Source: Truepera sp. bin119 | GTDB lineage: Bacteria; Deinococcota; Deinococci; Deinococcales; Trueperaceae | Length of the DNA: 64,000 nucleotides | Reading direction: 5' to 3' | NCBI GenBank assembly: GCA_002239005.1 | Contig: MPNL01000003.1 | Coordinates: forward strand, 62,001-126,000 | Shown: one piece after another, positions 34,263-43,732 of the stretch | Layout: each line of letters starts with the position of its first letter | Position numbering within the stretch: the first letter of the stretch is position 1 | Made by a program: the position numbers and the translations under genes | Notes under the pieces: model-generated | What the model was told of the DNA's origin: nothing | The model's database searches: none | Seen by the model: only the letters and a program-made list of their open reading frames with translations

Positions 34263-35686
34263 TGTTGGGTGAGAATCGGCTGAGGAACGCCTTGCTGACC
34301 CTCGCTGGTCTCGCAGTGCTGGCCGCTTTTATGTTCCTGGTCGATAGGCTCGCTGCAGCCGACGATCCGATCCGAGGGATTGTGAAGTTCAGAGGTGCCC
34401 TCACGCTGTTCGCAATCTGGGGGGTCGCCGCGGTAAGCCTCAATTTGATCAACGGTACCCTGGGGATCCTCTCCCTCGGTCACCACGGCTTTATGTTGAT
34501 CGGTGGCTACACCACAGGCCTCCTGATCCTCTCCGAGCAGGCTCGTAGCAGGATCCTCTTAAGCGCCCGGAGCCAGATGACCGAGGGGACCCTTGGGCTA
34601 AGCGTCAGCAACGGCCTGAGCGCCCTCGGACTCGACTTCCTTACGACACCTGAGACCCTCTGGGTTCGGTTCCTTATCGCCGTGCTATTGGGGGGCTTTG
34701 CTGCCGCCTTCGCCGGGATGCTCGTCGGCATCCCGAGCCTGCGGCTACGAGGAGATTACCTCGCTATCGTGACCTTCGGCTTTGGCGAAATCATCCGATT
34801 GTCGGCCTCGACACGACTCTTCTCGCCGCTGACCAATGGGGCCCTCGGTTTCCCAGGATTGCCTCAGGAGTTCGGCAAGGGTGCTCTCTGGACCTTTGGC
34901 TTTCTCGTCCTAACTGTCTTTGTCCTTGCCCGGCTCAAATACTCCTCTTATGGTCGGGCTATGGAGGGGATCCGCGAGGACGAGGTCGCTGCGGAGGCTA
35001 TGGGCATAAACCTGGCCTACCACAAGGTCCTCGGCTTCGTCTTCTCTGCCTTCTTCGCTGGAATCGCTGGCGGGCTCTGGGTGTCGTGGCTGGGCGGGGT
35101 GCGCCTCGACTTCTTCCTATTCCAACTGACCTTCTTCTTCTTAGTTGCGCTTTCAGCTGGGGGCACAGGATCGATCACGGGTGTGCTCTTGGGCACTGCC
35201 CTCGTTGTGTTTATCCGCCAGTACGGCGATCCACTCGAGCAGAGCTACAGCGTGGCTACTTGGCTCCTCATCTTGGCTGTCGCTCTATTTATCGCGGCTG
35301 CGGGACTCTTTGTCTACAGGCTGACGCGGAGGCTCAGACCCCGCGTACATGCGGGGATCTTCGTCTTTGTAGGGGTTGGCCTCCTCGCTCTGGTGATCAG
35401 CCTCGTCGATCCGGGCTTTATCGCTGGGGCGTTTCGGGGCTTTGGCATGAGGGCTATCTTCCTCTCTGTGCTTCTAGTCGTCATCATGGTTTTCCGGCCG
35501 GAGGGAGTCACGGGACGGGCGGAGTTCAGTTGGGCTTGGCTCTTCCGCGAGCGGCGGGACCGTCCTACAGATGAAGAGCGTGCCCAGGATGCTTGGCTGA
35601 CAAACCCCGACCTCACTAGGAGGCTCGAGGTAGCTGGAGGGAAGGCCGAGGCCGGTACCGGAGAGGGGGCCGATGGCGATGCTTGA
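34262..35686 (+). CDS. livM: Branched-chain amino acid ABC transporter permease LivM
   Basis: A 474-residue polytopic permease. LSLGHHGFMLIGGYTTGLL, LRLRGDYLAIVTFGFGEIIR and RAMEGIREDEVAAEAMGIN are LivM signatures, the last one the ATPase-coupling loop. AFFAGIAGGLWVSWLG and VALSAGGTGSITGVLLGTAL follow. A C-terminal extension with further hydrophobic segments and a charged tail makes it longer than E. coli LivM (425). It overlaps livH and livG. Confidence 0.93.
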   Translation: MLGENRLRNALLTLAGLAVLAAFMFLVDRLAAADDPIRGIVKFRGALTLFAIWGVAAVSLNLINGTLGILSLGHHGFMLIGGYTTGLLILSEQARSRILLSARSQMTEGTLGLSVSNGLSALGLDFLTTPETLWVRFLIAVLLGGFAAAFAGMLVGIPSLRLRGDYLAIVTFGFGEIIRLSASTRLFSPLTNGALGFPGLPQEFGKGALWTFGFLVLTVFVLARLKYSSYGRAMEGIREDEVAAEAMGINLAYHKVLGFVFSAFFAGIAGGLWVSWLGGVRLDFFLFQLTFFFLVALSAGGTGSITGVLLGTALVVFIRQYGDPLEQSYSVATWLLILAVALFIAAAGLFVYRLTRRLRPRVHAGIFVFVGVGLLALVISLVDPGFIAGAFRGFGMRAIFLSVLLVVIMVFRPEGVTGRAEFSWAWLFRERRDRPTDEERAQDAWLTNPDLTRRLEVAGGKAEAGTGEGADGDA

Positions 35687-36494
35687 GATCAGGAATGTCA
35701 CCAAGAACTTCGGTGGGATCCAGGCCATTGGTGACCTCTCTATCGACCTCAATGAGGGGGAGATCGTCGCTGTGATCGGGCCCAACGGTGCGGGCAAGAC
35801 CACCCTCTTCAACCTCATTACCGGCGTCTACCGGCCCGACTCGGGAGAGGTTCGTTTCGAGGGGCGCTCGCTCGTCGGATTGAGCCCGAATCGGATCGTG
35901 GAGCGCGGGGTCGCTCGCACCTTCCAGAATCTGCGTCTGTTCACCAACCTGTCGGTTCTCGACAACGTCCTCATCCCTCAGCACCACCGGCTCCGGGCGA
36001 TCTGGCCCTCCGCTGTGCTTCGAACTCGCGGTTACCGACGCAAGGAGATGGCGATGCACGATCTAGCCCTCGAGAAGCTGAGCTTCTTCGGCCCGAGGCT
36101 CATGAGTTTCAGGTTGTATCAGCCGGTGAGCGTCCTCTCCTACGCTAACCGCCGGCGTGCGGAGATCGCCCGCGCCATGGCGACCGGGGCGCGGTTGCTG
36201 CTGCTCGATGAACCTTCGGCGGGGATGAATCCGAAAGAGACGGCTGAGATTACCCAGATCATCCGCCGCATGAGAGATGAGGGGGGCTACACCATCTTAC
36301 TCGTCGAACACAAGATGAACTTGGTGGGGGAGATCAGCGACCGCGTCGTAGTCCTCGACTACGGTCGTAAGATCGCAGAGGGGGCTTACCAGGACGTGGT
36401 CAACGATCCCAAGGTTGTAGAGGCCTATCTTGGGAGGCGGGCAGAAGAGGGCACCTCGGGGGGGAAGCCGGACGGGGCGGGGGGTGAAGCGTGA
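35673..36494 (+). CDS. livG: Branched-chain amino acid ABC transporter ATPase LivG
   Basis: A 273-residue ABC ATPase. Walker A is GPNGAGKTTLFNLITG, the switch segment is ARTFQNLRLFTNLSVLDNV, and Walker B is LLLLDEPSAGMNP, followed by LLVEHKMNLV (His switch). The ABC signature is unusual: LSYANRRRAEIARAMA where LivG proteins normally have LSYGQQRRLEIAR, so the GQ pair is AN. It overlaps livM by 14 bases and livF by four. Confidence 0.93.
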   Translation: MAMLEIRNVTKNFGGIQAIGDLSIDLNEGEIVAVIGPNGAGKTTLFNLITGVYRPDSGEVRFEGRSLVGLSPNRIVERGVARTFQNLRLFTNLSVLDNVLIPQHHRLRAIWPSAVLRTRGYRRKEMAMHDLALEKLSFFGPRLMSFRLYQPVSVLSYANRRRAEIARAMATGARLLLLDEPSAGMNPKETAEITQIIRRMRDEGGYTILLVEHKMNLVGEISDRVVVLDYGRKIAEGAYQDVVNDPKVVEAYLGRRAEEGTSGGKPDGAGGEA

Positions 36495-37222
36495 ACGCCC
36501 CAGTTCAGGAACCCCTCCTCGAGCTGCGGAAGGTTACTACCCATTACGGCCCGATTCGCATCCTCTATGAGGTGGACATGGTGATCTATCCCGGAGAGAT
36601 GGTCTGCCTCCTCGGGGGAAACGCGTCGGGCAAGTCGACCACGCTGAAGACCATCCTCGGCATCGTGAGGGTCTCGGAGGGCGAACTCTTTTTCCGGGGT
36701 GGTCGGGCAGATACCCTGGCCACGGCGGAGAGGATCGCCAAGGGGATGGCTGTGGTGCCGGAGAATCGGCGCATCTTTCCGAAGATGACGGTTCGCGAGA
36801 ATCTCGAGATGGGTGCCTATCTGCGGAGCGACCGGGGTGGGATTCGGGAGGACATGGAGTACGTCTTCGAGCTTTTCCCGAGACTCTCCGAGCGGCTTGG
36901 GCAACTCGGTGGCACCATGTCAGGTGGAGAGCAGCAGATGCTGGCGATGGGCAGGGCGCTCATGAGCAGGCCCAGACTCATCCTTATGGACGAGCCCTCT
37001 ATGGGGCTTGCTCCGCTGTTCGTCGAACGGATCTTCGAGATTATCAAGCAGGTCAATGAGCGCGGCACCAGCGTCTTTGTCGTCGAGCAGAACGCTAACG
37101 TTGCCCTCTCGATCGCAGATCGGGGGTACGTGCTGCAAACGGGTGAGGTGGTCCTACACGGTCCAGCCCTAGAGTTGCTAAATAATGAGGGCATGAAGCG
37201 GGCCTATCTGGGGGAGGTGTAG
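36491..37222 (+). CDS. livF: Branched-chain amino acid ABC transporter ATPase LivF
   Basis: A 243-residue ABC ATPase. Walker A is LLGGNASGKSTTLKTILG, the LivF-type VVPENRRIFPKMTVRENLEM follows, the signature is MSGGEQQMLAMGRALM, Walker B is LILMDEPSMGLAP and the His-switch region is VFVVEQNANVALSIADR. The GTG start overlaps the livG stop (GTGA). It pairs with LivG to drive LivHM. It converges with the reductase gene across a 26-base gap. Confidence 0.95.
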   Translation: MNAPVQEPLLELRKVTTHYGPIRILYEVDMVIYPGEMVCLLGGNASGKSTTLKTILGIVRVSEGELFFRGGRADTLATAERIAKGMAVVPENRRIFPKMTVRENLEMGAYLRSDRGGIREDMEYVFELFPRLSERLGQLGGTMSGGEQQMLAMGRALMSRPRLILMDEPSMGLAPLFVERIFEIIKQVNERGTSVFVVEQNANVALSIADRGYVLQTGEVVLHGPALELLNNEGMKRAYLGEV

Positions 37223-37248
37223 CACCCTCGCTATGCCCTTAATCCTGA

Positions 37249-38643
37249 TCAGTTCACCTCGCAGCGTTCGAGCATCTCGGCCACTGAGGTGACTTTGATT
37301 CGGGGTCGGCCCTGATCCTCCCCACAGCGCATCTCGAACGCATTGAGCTTCTGCCAGTCTTTGAACTGAACGAAGCAGACCCCACGCTCCTGGAGGAGGG
37401 CCTCGACAGCATCTCGTCGCGAGGCCCCTTTCGCAACGGTGCGGACATCGTCCTCGAGCAGGGACGTCACTGTTTCCTGAGCGTCGGCCTTGTTGGTGCC
37501 GATCACGCCTGTGGGCCCCCGCTTGATCCACCCAGCCACGTACTCGCCCTTCACAGGCGTGCCACCGACACTGTCGAGGACCCGTCCGCGGGTGTTCGGG
37601 ATGATGTGACGTTTGGAGTCGAAGGGAACTTTCGGGAGGGGTAATCCTTGGTAGCCTACAGACTTGAGGGCCATCCCGACCTGGAGTCGGGATCTTTCGC
37701 CTGTGCCGACCGCCCGGATGCCCCCCTCAGTCAATTCGAGGCGATTCCTCTCCAGTTCGATTTCGTCGACCCGATTACAGCCTAAGATGGCTGTGGGTGA
37801 CGCCAGAAAGATAAGGTGAAGTCTCCTGGGTCTTCCCCTGCTGGCGAGGGTGGCGAAGCTCTTGAGGACGTCGAGATTGCGCTTTGCCACCACATTGTTC
37901 GCGATAGACTCAAGGCTCGCCCCATCTATCTCAAGTTGACTCGGCTCGATCACGATATCGGCGTTCTTAAGCTCCCCGAGTTCGCGGAGCTCCTTGGTGG
38001 TGAACTTGCCTTGGGCTGGCCCGCGACGCCCGACCATGTAGACCTCTTCGACCTGGCTCGACGTGAGTGCCTCAAGCGCGTGGTCGGCGATATCTGTCGC
38101 CCGCAGCTCATCTGCGGACTTGGCTAGGACCCTGGCAACATCTACCGCCACATTGCCCATGCCGATCACAGCGACAGCTCTTATGGAGAGGTCGGGGTTT
38201 AGCTCGACGTAGTCAGGATGACCGTTGTACCAGGCGACAAGCTCAGTGGCGGAGAGGCAACCGGGAAGCTCCTCACCGTCGATCCCGAGCCTGCGATCCG
38301 ATGGAGAGCCTACGGCGTAGATGGTCGCATGGTAGTGGCGCTTAAGGTCATCGTTCGTGAGGTCGGTACCGTACTCCACATTGCCTAGGAAGCGGACTCT
38401 GGGGTCCGCAGCCGTTCGCTCATAAAGTCGGATCACAGACTTGATTTTGGGATGATCCGGAGCCACGCCGTAGCGTACGAGACCGTAGGGAGTCGGGAGT
38501 CGGTCGATCAGATCGATGTCGACCGGCTCCCGACCCTTTAGCAGCGCCTCAGCCGCATAGAATCCCGCAGGGCCCGCACCGACGATGGCGACCCGCAATG
38601 GCGTGGTCTCGGTGGTGTTCATGACGACTGTTTTACCATGCAC
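37249..38643 (-). CDS. Ferredoxin-NADP reductase, FprA/adrenodoxin-reductase type
   Basis: About 464 residues. RVAIVGAGPAGFYAAEALLK is the FAD loop, and PTPYGLVRYGVAPDHPKIKS is the hallmark of the adrenodoxin reductase/FprA group. VAVIGMGNVAVDVARVLA is the NADP loop, GRRGPAQGKFTTKELRE follows it, and GWIKRGPTGVIGTNKADAQE is the C-terminal FAD-contact signature. It moves electrons between NADPH and ferredoxin. The start could be ATG 38643 or ATG 38622; neither has a strong ribosome site. It is divergent from the aspartokinase gene with very little space. Confidence 0.92.
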   Translation of the reverse strand: MHGKTVVMNTTETTPLRVAIVGAGPAGFYAAEALLKGREPVDIDLIDRLPTPYGLVRYGVAPDHPKIKSVIRLYERTAADPRVRFLGNVEYGTDLTNDDLKRHYHATIYAVGSPSDRRLGIDGEELPGCLSATELVAWYNGHPDYVELNPDLSIRAVAVIGMGNVAVDVARVLAKSADELRATDIADHALEALTSSQVEEVYMVGRRGPAQGKFTTKELRELGELKNADIVIEPSQLEIDGASLESIANNVVAKRNLDVLKSFATLASRGRPRRLHLIFLASPTAILGCNRVDEIELERNRLELTEGGIRAVGTGERSRLQVGMALKSVGYQGLPLPKVPFDSKRHIIPNTRGRVLDSVGGTPVKGEYVAGWIKRGPTGVIGTNKADAQETVTSLLEDDVRTVAKGASRRDAVEALLQERGVCFVQFKDWQKLNAFEMRCGEDQGRPRIKVTSVAEMLERCEVN

Positions 38644-38683
38644 GCTTTACGACGGGAGGGGCCGAAGGTATTCTCAATACTCT

Positions 38684-40013
38684 ATGGGATCGGGCGACTT
38701 GGCACCGACTGATGCGAAGCTAGTCGTGCAGAAGTATGGTGGTACCAGCGTAGGCGATATCGAACGTATCCACAAGGTTGCGGCCCGTATCTCCCGTGAG
38801 GTCGACGGGGGCCGTAAGGTTGCAGTGACCGTCTCGGCTATGGGGCACGCCACAGACAGACTGATAACCATGGCTCACGAAGTCTCGGCGCGACCCCCCT
38901 CCAGGGAGCTCGATATGCTCCTTGCCTCGGGTGAGCAGCAGTCGGCAGCGCTGCTATGCATGGCCCTGCATGAGCGGGGGATCTGCTCGAGGTCGTTCAC
39001 CGGTCTCCAAGCGGGGATCTTCACGGACAGCAGCTATGGTAGAGCCCGGATCGTTGAGGTGAATCCAGGGACGCTGCTTCGGGCCCTTGAGGATCACGAT
39101 GTCGTGGTGATTGCGGGGTTCCAGGGGTCGACCGAGGGTGGAGACATCACCACTCTCGGGAGGGGTGGGTCGGATACCACCGCCGTGGCTGTTGCCGCTG
39201 CCCTCGGGGTCACCGTCTGTGAGGTGTATACGGATACGGAAGGGGTGTATACCACCGATCCGCATATCGTACCGAGCGCGAGAAAGCTCGACCGGATCGA
39301 CTATCAGGAGATGCTGGAGATGGCGGCCCTCGGCGCCTCAGTCCTCCATCCCAGGAGCGTGTGGTACGCGAGGCGCTACGGTATCAAGGTGCACGTCCAG
39401 TCCTCGTTCAGCTTCAATCCGGGGACCGTCGTGGAGACCACTGAAATGGAGGAGAAGGTGAAGACGGACAGGCCTGTGACTGGGGTCGCCCTCGACCGAT
39501 ATCACGCCCGGATCAACGTCCTAGAGATTCCCGACAGGCCCGGGGTTGCGGCAGAGCTCTTCGCAGCACTCGGCACGGCCGGTGTCAGTGTCGACATGAT
39601 CATCCAGGGGGTTCCTGGGGCGACGACGAGCCGCCAGCAGATGTCGTTTACAGTGAGCGAGAGCGACGTGCAAGTCGCACTGGACACCGTGGCTCCCGTT
39701 CTCAATCGGCTCGGCGGCCGGGCAGGGGGGGGCCGCGGGATAGGCAACCTTTCCCTCCGCGGCCTCGCCGCGGCTCGGCGGCAGTGCAGGGGCGGACCGC
39801 GACATCGCCAAGCTTTCCATCGTCGGCATCGCCGTCGGGTCGACCCCCGGCGTCCCAGGTACCATGTTTGAGGCCGTTTCATCGGTGGGAGCTAACATTG
39901 AGATGATCGCGACCAGCGAGATCAGGATCTCTGTCGTGATCCCCGATCCCTTCGCTGTAGCTGCGCTCAGGGCTGTTCACGAGGCGTTCGGGCTTGACCA
40001 GGACCCTGCCTGA
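38684..40013 (+). pseudogene. Aspartate kinase, reading frame broken by a 64-bp insertion-like duplication
   Basis: The kinase domain is intact: VQKYGGTSVGDIERIHKVA, LASGEQQSAALL, GRGGSDTTAVAVAAALG and CEVYTDTEGVYTTDPHIVP, then a first ACT domain (VTGVALDRYHARINVLEIPD). Near residue 340 the frame leaves the family sequence and ends at 39871 with Arg-rich nonsense. The true C-terminal ACT sequence (DIAKLSIVGIAVGSTPGVPG and on to FGLDQDPA) continues in another frame to a stop at 40013. CGGCTCGGCGGC occurs at 39707 and again at 39771, 64 bases apart; removing 64 bases joins the two frames exactly at RLGG. The kinase part could still be made. It catalyses the first step of Lys/Thr/Met synthesis. 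The ATG at 38684 is preferred over an earlier in-frame one that lies inside the divergent gene. Confidence 0.88.
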
Positions 40014-40098
40014 GGAAGATTGGCGGCGCAGTGGTGCAAGAGTTGGGTCTGAGGTTACTGGACGCGCCATCCTCTCCTTGATGCTTTAGAGGGCTATC

Positions 40099-40392
40099 GT
40101 GCTTACCGATTATGACCTTGAACAGGTGTTTCTCACGCCTAAGAGGACTACAGTTGAGGTCCAGTTGGTCCTGGTCTCCGTTGTGGGCTCTCCCTTCCGG
40201 GAGAAGTTCCCCGTTGTGGCGGCGGATCTCAAATCCGCCGCCCGAATGCTCGGTCTCAGGCTAGCTGAACGACCCGATGTCGCATCGGTCGACCGGGCTC
40301 GTGTCAGGGTGCGCAGGGGGGGTAGCCTTGAGGACGCCTCGGGCCTTCGGGCGACCTTGCAGGAGGCCTTCCGCCGGGGTCGGCGAGGCTAG
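40099..40392 (+). CDS. Small protein of unknown function
   Basis: A 97-residue soluble protein beginning at GTG 40099, with AGAGGG upstream. VEVQLVLVSVVGSPFREKFP and VVAADLKSAARMLGLRLAER suggest a compact alternating alpha/beta fold. The C-terminus is basic (RVRVRRGG, FRRGRRG), compatible with nucleic-acid contact, but this is speculation. I recognise no family. It lies alone between the broken aspartokinase and the acyl-CoA dehydrogenase genes. Confidence 0.5.
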   Translation: MLTDYDLEQVFLTPKRTTVEVQLVLVSVVGSPFREKFPVVAADLKSAARMLGLRLAERPDVASVDRARVRVRRGGSLEDASGLRATLQEAFRRGRRG

Positions 40393-40773
40393 CGGGTTAC
40401 TCGAGTGGAGCGGCCCAAGCTCTGGGGCCGCCTTCTGCCCTCTGGTGGCAAGGGCCCTTGTCGGGGAGCCGAAGAGTCTCACCCCTCGTCTGGAGATGGC
40501 TAGAGCGAGGTTTGGATTGCCGAACTCACCTTCGTGTACGGTTTATAGTGCCACCTTGGTGCCGCGCTTTGAGGGTCTAGTATGGTGGTGAGTCGCGCTG
40601 GATTCCCTTGCTGCGGCGATGGGGTTGAGGGAATTGGGGGGTCGACTTGCGATGTAACCACTGGCCGACCTGAGATTCGGTCATAGCGGTTTTGTGGGGT
40701 GTACGGATGCCAACGAGGGAGTTCGGGATGGCCTCGTTATACTCGTGATGCGTAGAGAGCGAGGCGGGCAGGC
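40393..40773 (+). other. 381-bp spacer before the acyl-CoA dehydrogenase gene
   Basis: No gene signature is visible on either strand. GTTATACT near 40736 is a possible minus-10 for the following operon. Nothing else stands out. Confidence 0.4.
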
Positions 40774-41925
40774 GTGAATTTTGCACTACCTGAGGAACTC
40801 CTGCTCATGCAGCGTCACGTGCGGGAGTTCGCTCAGAAGGAGATTGTTCCCATCGCATCGGAACTCGATAGGGATCCCTCGTTCCCCTGGGAGACCCTGC
40901 GGAAGATGGGCGAACTGGGATTGCTGGGGATACTTACCCCCGGACGATTCGGGGGTGCCGGACTGGACCACCTCAGCTACGCTGTCCTCCTCGAAGAGAT
41001 CTCCGCTGCTGACGCTTCCCACGGGACTATCATGTCCGTGACCAACGGATTTCCTCAGACCGTGCTGCGAGACTACGGCTCCAGTAGACAGCAGGAACGC
41101 TACCTGCCTAGGCTGGCTACAGGGGAGTGGATCGGATCGTTCTGCCTGAGTGAGCCGCATGCGGGCTCGGACGCCGCATCGATGATCACGCGTGCAGAGC
41201 GCGTGCCGGGGGGGTTCCGTCTCACTGGAACGAAGGCCTGGGTCACTTCCGGGGGAGAGGCCCAGTTCTACCTCGTCATGGCCAAGACTGATCCAAGTGC
41301 CGGTGCTCGCGGAGTCAGCGCTTTTATCGTGGAGAAGGGCGTTGAGGGGATGTACTTCGGTAGGCCGGAGGAGAAGCTAGGACAGCACGCCGCTGTGACT
41401 GCGTCTGTGACGTTCGAGGCCTGCTTCCTTCCTGAGGAGGCGCTGCTCGGTCCCGAGGGCCAGGGGTTTGTGATCGCCATGGCCTCGCTCGACGCGGGCA
41501 GGATCGGGATTGCGGCTCAGGCGGTTGGGATAGCACGAGCTGCGTTTGATGCGGCCTGCCACTACGCAGATGAGCGGAGGGCCTTCGGTCAAGCTATTCG
41601 CGAGTTCCAGGGGGTCGGATTTAGGCTTGCAGATATGGCGACCGAGCTCGAGGCTGCTCGGCTTCTCGCCCTCCGCGCCGCTTGGCTTAAGGATCGGGGT
41701 TACCGGGTTACGCAAGAGGCATCGATGGCCAAGCTGTTCGCGTCGGAGGCCGCGTCCCGGATCACGCACGCAGCGGTGCAGGTTTTTGGGGGCTACGGCT
41801 ACAGCAAGGAATTTCCCATCGAGCGCTATTTTCGCGATGCGAGGGTGACCGAGATCTATGAAGGGACGAGCGAGATCCAGAGAGTGGTCATCAGCAGGCA
41901 GATCTACCGGGAGCGGGGCCGCTAG
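40774..41925 (+). CDS. Acyl-CoA dehydrogenase
   Basis: A 383-residue FAD enzyme for the first oxidation of acyl-CoA beta-oxidation. [20 protein letters not shown] and [19 protein letters not shown] are the two family signatures; [20 protein letters not shown] and [20 protein letters not shown] follow; [10 protein letters not shown] holds the Glu used as catalytic base in short-chain members. The length is typical. The start is GTG at 40774. etfB and etfA follow closely, so electrons go to the flavoprotein encoded next to it. Chain-length preference is not readable, though the closeness to butyryl-CoA dehydrogenase is notable. Confidence 0.94.
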   Translation: MNFALPEELLLMQRHVREFAQKEIVPIASELDRDPSFPWETLRKMGELGLLGILTPGRFGGAGLDHLSYAVLLEEISAADASHGTIMSVTNGFPQTVLRDYGSSRQQERYLPRLATGEWIGSFCLSEPHAGSDAASMITRAERVPGGFRLTGTKAWVTSGGEAQFYLVMAKTDPSAGARGVSAFIVEKGVEGMYFGRPEEKLGQHAAVTASVTFEACFLPEEALLGPEGQGFVIAMASLDAGRIGIAAQAVGIARAAFDAACHYADERRAFGQAIREFQGVGFRLADMATELEAARLLALRAAWLKDRGYRVTQEASMAKLFASEAASRITHAAVQVFGGYGYSKEFPIERYFRDARVTEIYEGTSEIQRVVISRQIYRERGR

Positions 41926-41980
41926 AGGTGCGGACATCGATAGAGAGGGTGCCAGTGGGGCGGTGCCGAGGGAGTTCGGA

Positions 41981-42736
41981 ATGAAAATTGTTGCCATTAT
42001 CAAACAGGTTCCCGACGCGGAGGCGCGCCTCCACATCACCGGCGACAGGATTGACCTTGAGGGTGCCACCTTCGTGATCGACGGCATGGATGAGTATGGG
42101 GTGGAAGAGGCACTGAGGATTCGCGAGTCAGGGCAAGAGCTCGAGATTGTGGCGGTCGCCCTCGGACATCGGCGCTGCGAGGAGGCCCTCCGAACGGCTC
42201 TCGCCATGGGGAGTGACAGGGCGATCCTTATTGAGACCGACGAGCGAATCGATCCCATTGAGCAGGCTCGGGTCCTCGGGGCTGTAGTCGCCGACGAGGG
42301 GGCGGATCTCGTATTTGTCGGTGGCAAGCAGGCCGATTGGGACAGTTCAGCCCTCGGACCGGCTCTTGCGGAGGTCCTAGGCTGGCCGCACAGCGATTGG
42401 ACCACACAACTCACACTCTTAGGCGAAAGGGCCAGGGTTCGTCACGACGCTGACGGGGGGAGTGAGGACCTAGTCCTCCCGCTACCTGCGGTGATCACTA
42501 CTCAGCAGGGCCTCAACGAACCACGCTACCCGACCCTTCCCAATATTATGAGGGCTAGGAGGAAAGAGCTGCGAAGGATGACGCTCGAGGATGCCGGGGG
42601 GGCTACCCCGGCGACCAGATTGGTGGAGGAGTCGTTGCAGGTGTCGGAGCGCCGTAACCGGGTCATCGAGGGGGGTCCCGTCGAGGCTGCGGAGAGTCTG
42701 GTTCGCCTGTTGCGGGACGAAGCGAAGGTGATCTGA
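41981..42736 (+). CDS. etfB: Electron transfer flavoprotein, beta subunit
   Basis: About 251 residues. [20 protein letters not shown] starts the protein, and [40 protein letters not shown] and [20 protein letters not shown] are EtfB signatures (the last is the AMP-binding/docking region). The open frame runs back to 41858 inside the dehydrogenase gene, but family alignment supports ATG 41981. It forms a heterodimer with EtfA. Confidence 0.95.
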   Translation: MKIVAIIKQVPDAEARLHITGDRIDLEGATFVIDGMDEYGVEEALRIRESGQELEIVAVALGHRRCEEALRTALAMGSDRAILIETDERIDPIEQARVLGAVVADEGADLVFVGGKQADWDSSALGPALAEVLGWPHSDWTTQLTLLGERARVRHDADGGSEDLVLPLPAVITTQQGLNEPRYPTLPNIMRARRKELRRMTLEDAGGATPATRLVEESLQVSERRNRVIEGGPVEAAESLVRLLRDEAKVI

Positions 42737-42745
42737 GGTGCTCTC

Positions 42746-43714
42746 GTGATTCTGCTCGTTGCCGAACACGAGGGTTCGACCCTCCAGAAGAGTGCCGCCG
42801 AGCTCGCTGCTGTTGCCACGAGCCTCAAGTCGTGCCTCGGGGGGCGGGTGACGGGTCTGGTGGTGGGCGTGGATGCCGGGGCTGCTGCAGCAGAGCTCTC
42901 TCACTTCGTCGATTCGGTGTTGCTGGTCGAGGAGCCTAACTTGGCCGACATCCGGTCAGAGGCACTCACTACTGTCGTCTGCGAGGCTGCCGTTAGGTCG
43001 GAATCCCGCATCGTGCTCATGGCTGGTTCTAGGACTGGGCTCTCGGTCAGTCCGCGGGTGGCGGTGAGGCTGGGGGGCGCCCTCCTTGAGGAGGTCACCT
43101 CCCTAGAGGTCGATGGGGAGTCGCTATTCGCCACCCGATTGAGCTACCTCTCGAGGGTTACAGAGAGGGTGCGAGCGGACCGTGAGGTGATCGTCGTCTC
43201 CGTCAAGGCGAACATGTTCCCGCTAGGAGAACAGGGTGGGGGGGCTCCCATCGAGCAGTTCTCTGTAACCCTGGGTCCTGCCGACCTGAGGGTTGAGGTT
43301 GGCGAGAGGACAGAGGTCCAACGGGGCAGGGTGTCCCTCGAGGAGGCCGATGTCGTAGTGACAGGCGGTCGGGGGGTCGGCGGACCGGAGGGATATTCCG
43401 ACCTAGTCGAGCCGCTCGCGGACCTGCTCGGTGCGGGGGTAGGTGCGACGAGGGCGGTGGTCGACGCTGGCTGGCGGCCATACGCTGAGCAGGTGGGGCA
43501 GACCGGCAAGTCGGTCGCCCCGACCCTGTACATCGCCCTAGGGGTGTCGGGAGCGGTTCAGCACCTGTCTGGAATGAACAGGTCGAAGGTGATCGTGGCC
43601 GTCAACAGAGATGGTGACGCTCCAATCTTCAAGGTTGCGGATTATGGCATCGTCGGTGACGTGAACCGGGTGGTTCCCGCCCTCTTGGAGGCGTTCGTCT
43701 CCCTCCAGGGCTGA
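42746..43714 (+). CDS. etfA: Electron transfer flavoprotein, alpha subunit
   Basis: A 322-residue subunit. The C-terminal FAD domain is clear: VTGGRGVGGPEGYSDLVEPL, GATRAVVDAGWRPYAEQVGQ, TGKSVAPTLYIALGVSGAVQ and HLSGMNRSKVIVAVNRDGDA. The N-terminal domain is more divergent. The GTG start at 42746 is nine bases after the etfB stop. EtfAB accepts electrons from acyl-CoA dehydrogenases and passes them to the quinone pool through a separate oxidoreductase not in this window. Confidence 0.96.
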   Translation: MILLVAEHEGSTLQKSAAELAAVATSLKSCLGGRVTGLVVGVDAGAAAAELSHFVDSVLLVEEPNLADIRSEALTTVVCEAAVRSESRIVLMAGSRTGLSVSPRVAVRLGGALLEEVTSLEVDGESLFATRLSYLSRVTERVRADREVIVVSVKANMFPLGEQGGGAPIEQFSVTLGPADLRVEVGERTEVQRGRVSLEEADVVVTGGRGVGGPEGYSDLVEPLADLLGAGVGATRAVVDAGWRPYAEQVGQTGKSVAPTLYIALGVSGAVQHLSGMNRSKVIVAVNRDGDAPIFKVADYGIVGDVNRVVPALLEAFVSLQG

Positions 43715-43732
43715 TAGTGGCTAAGGCGCGCT

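Noticed and set aside
33656-34486. 276-codon minus-strand frame opposite livH and livM
   Set aside because: Its composition reflects the complement of hydrophobic membrane codons; both plus-strand genes are certain.
41377-42414. 345-codon minus-strand frame opposite acyl-CoA dehydrogenase and etfB
   Set aside because: A shadow of two well-identified genes.
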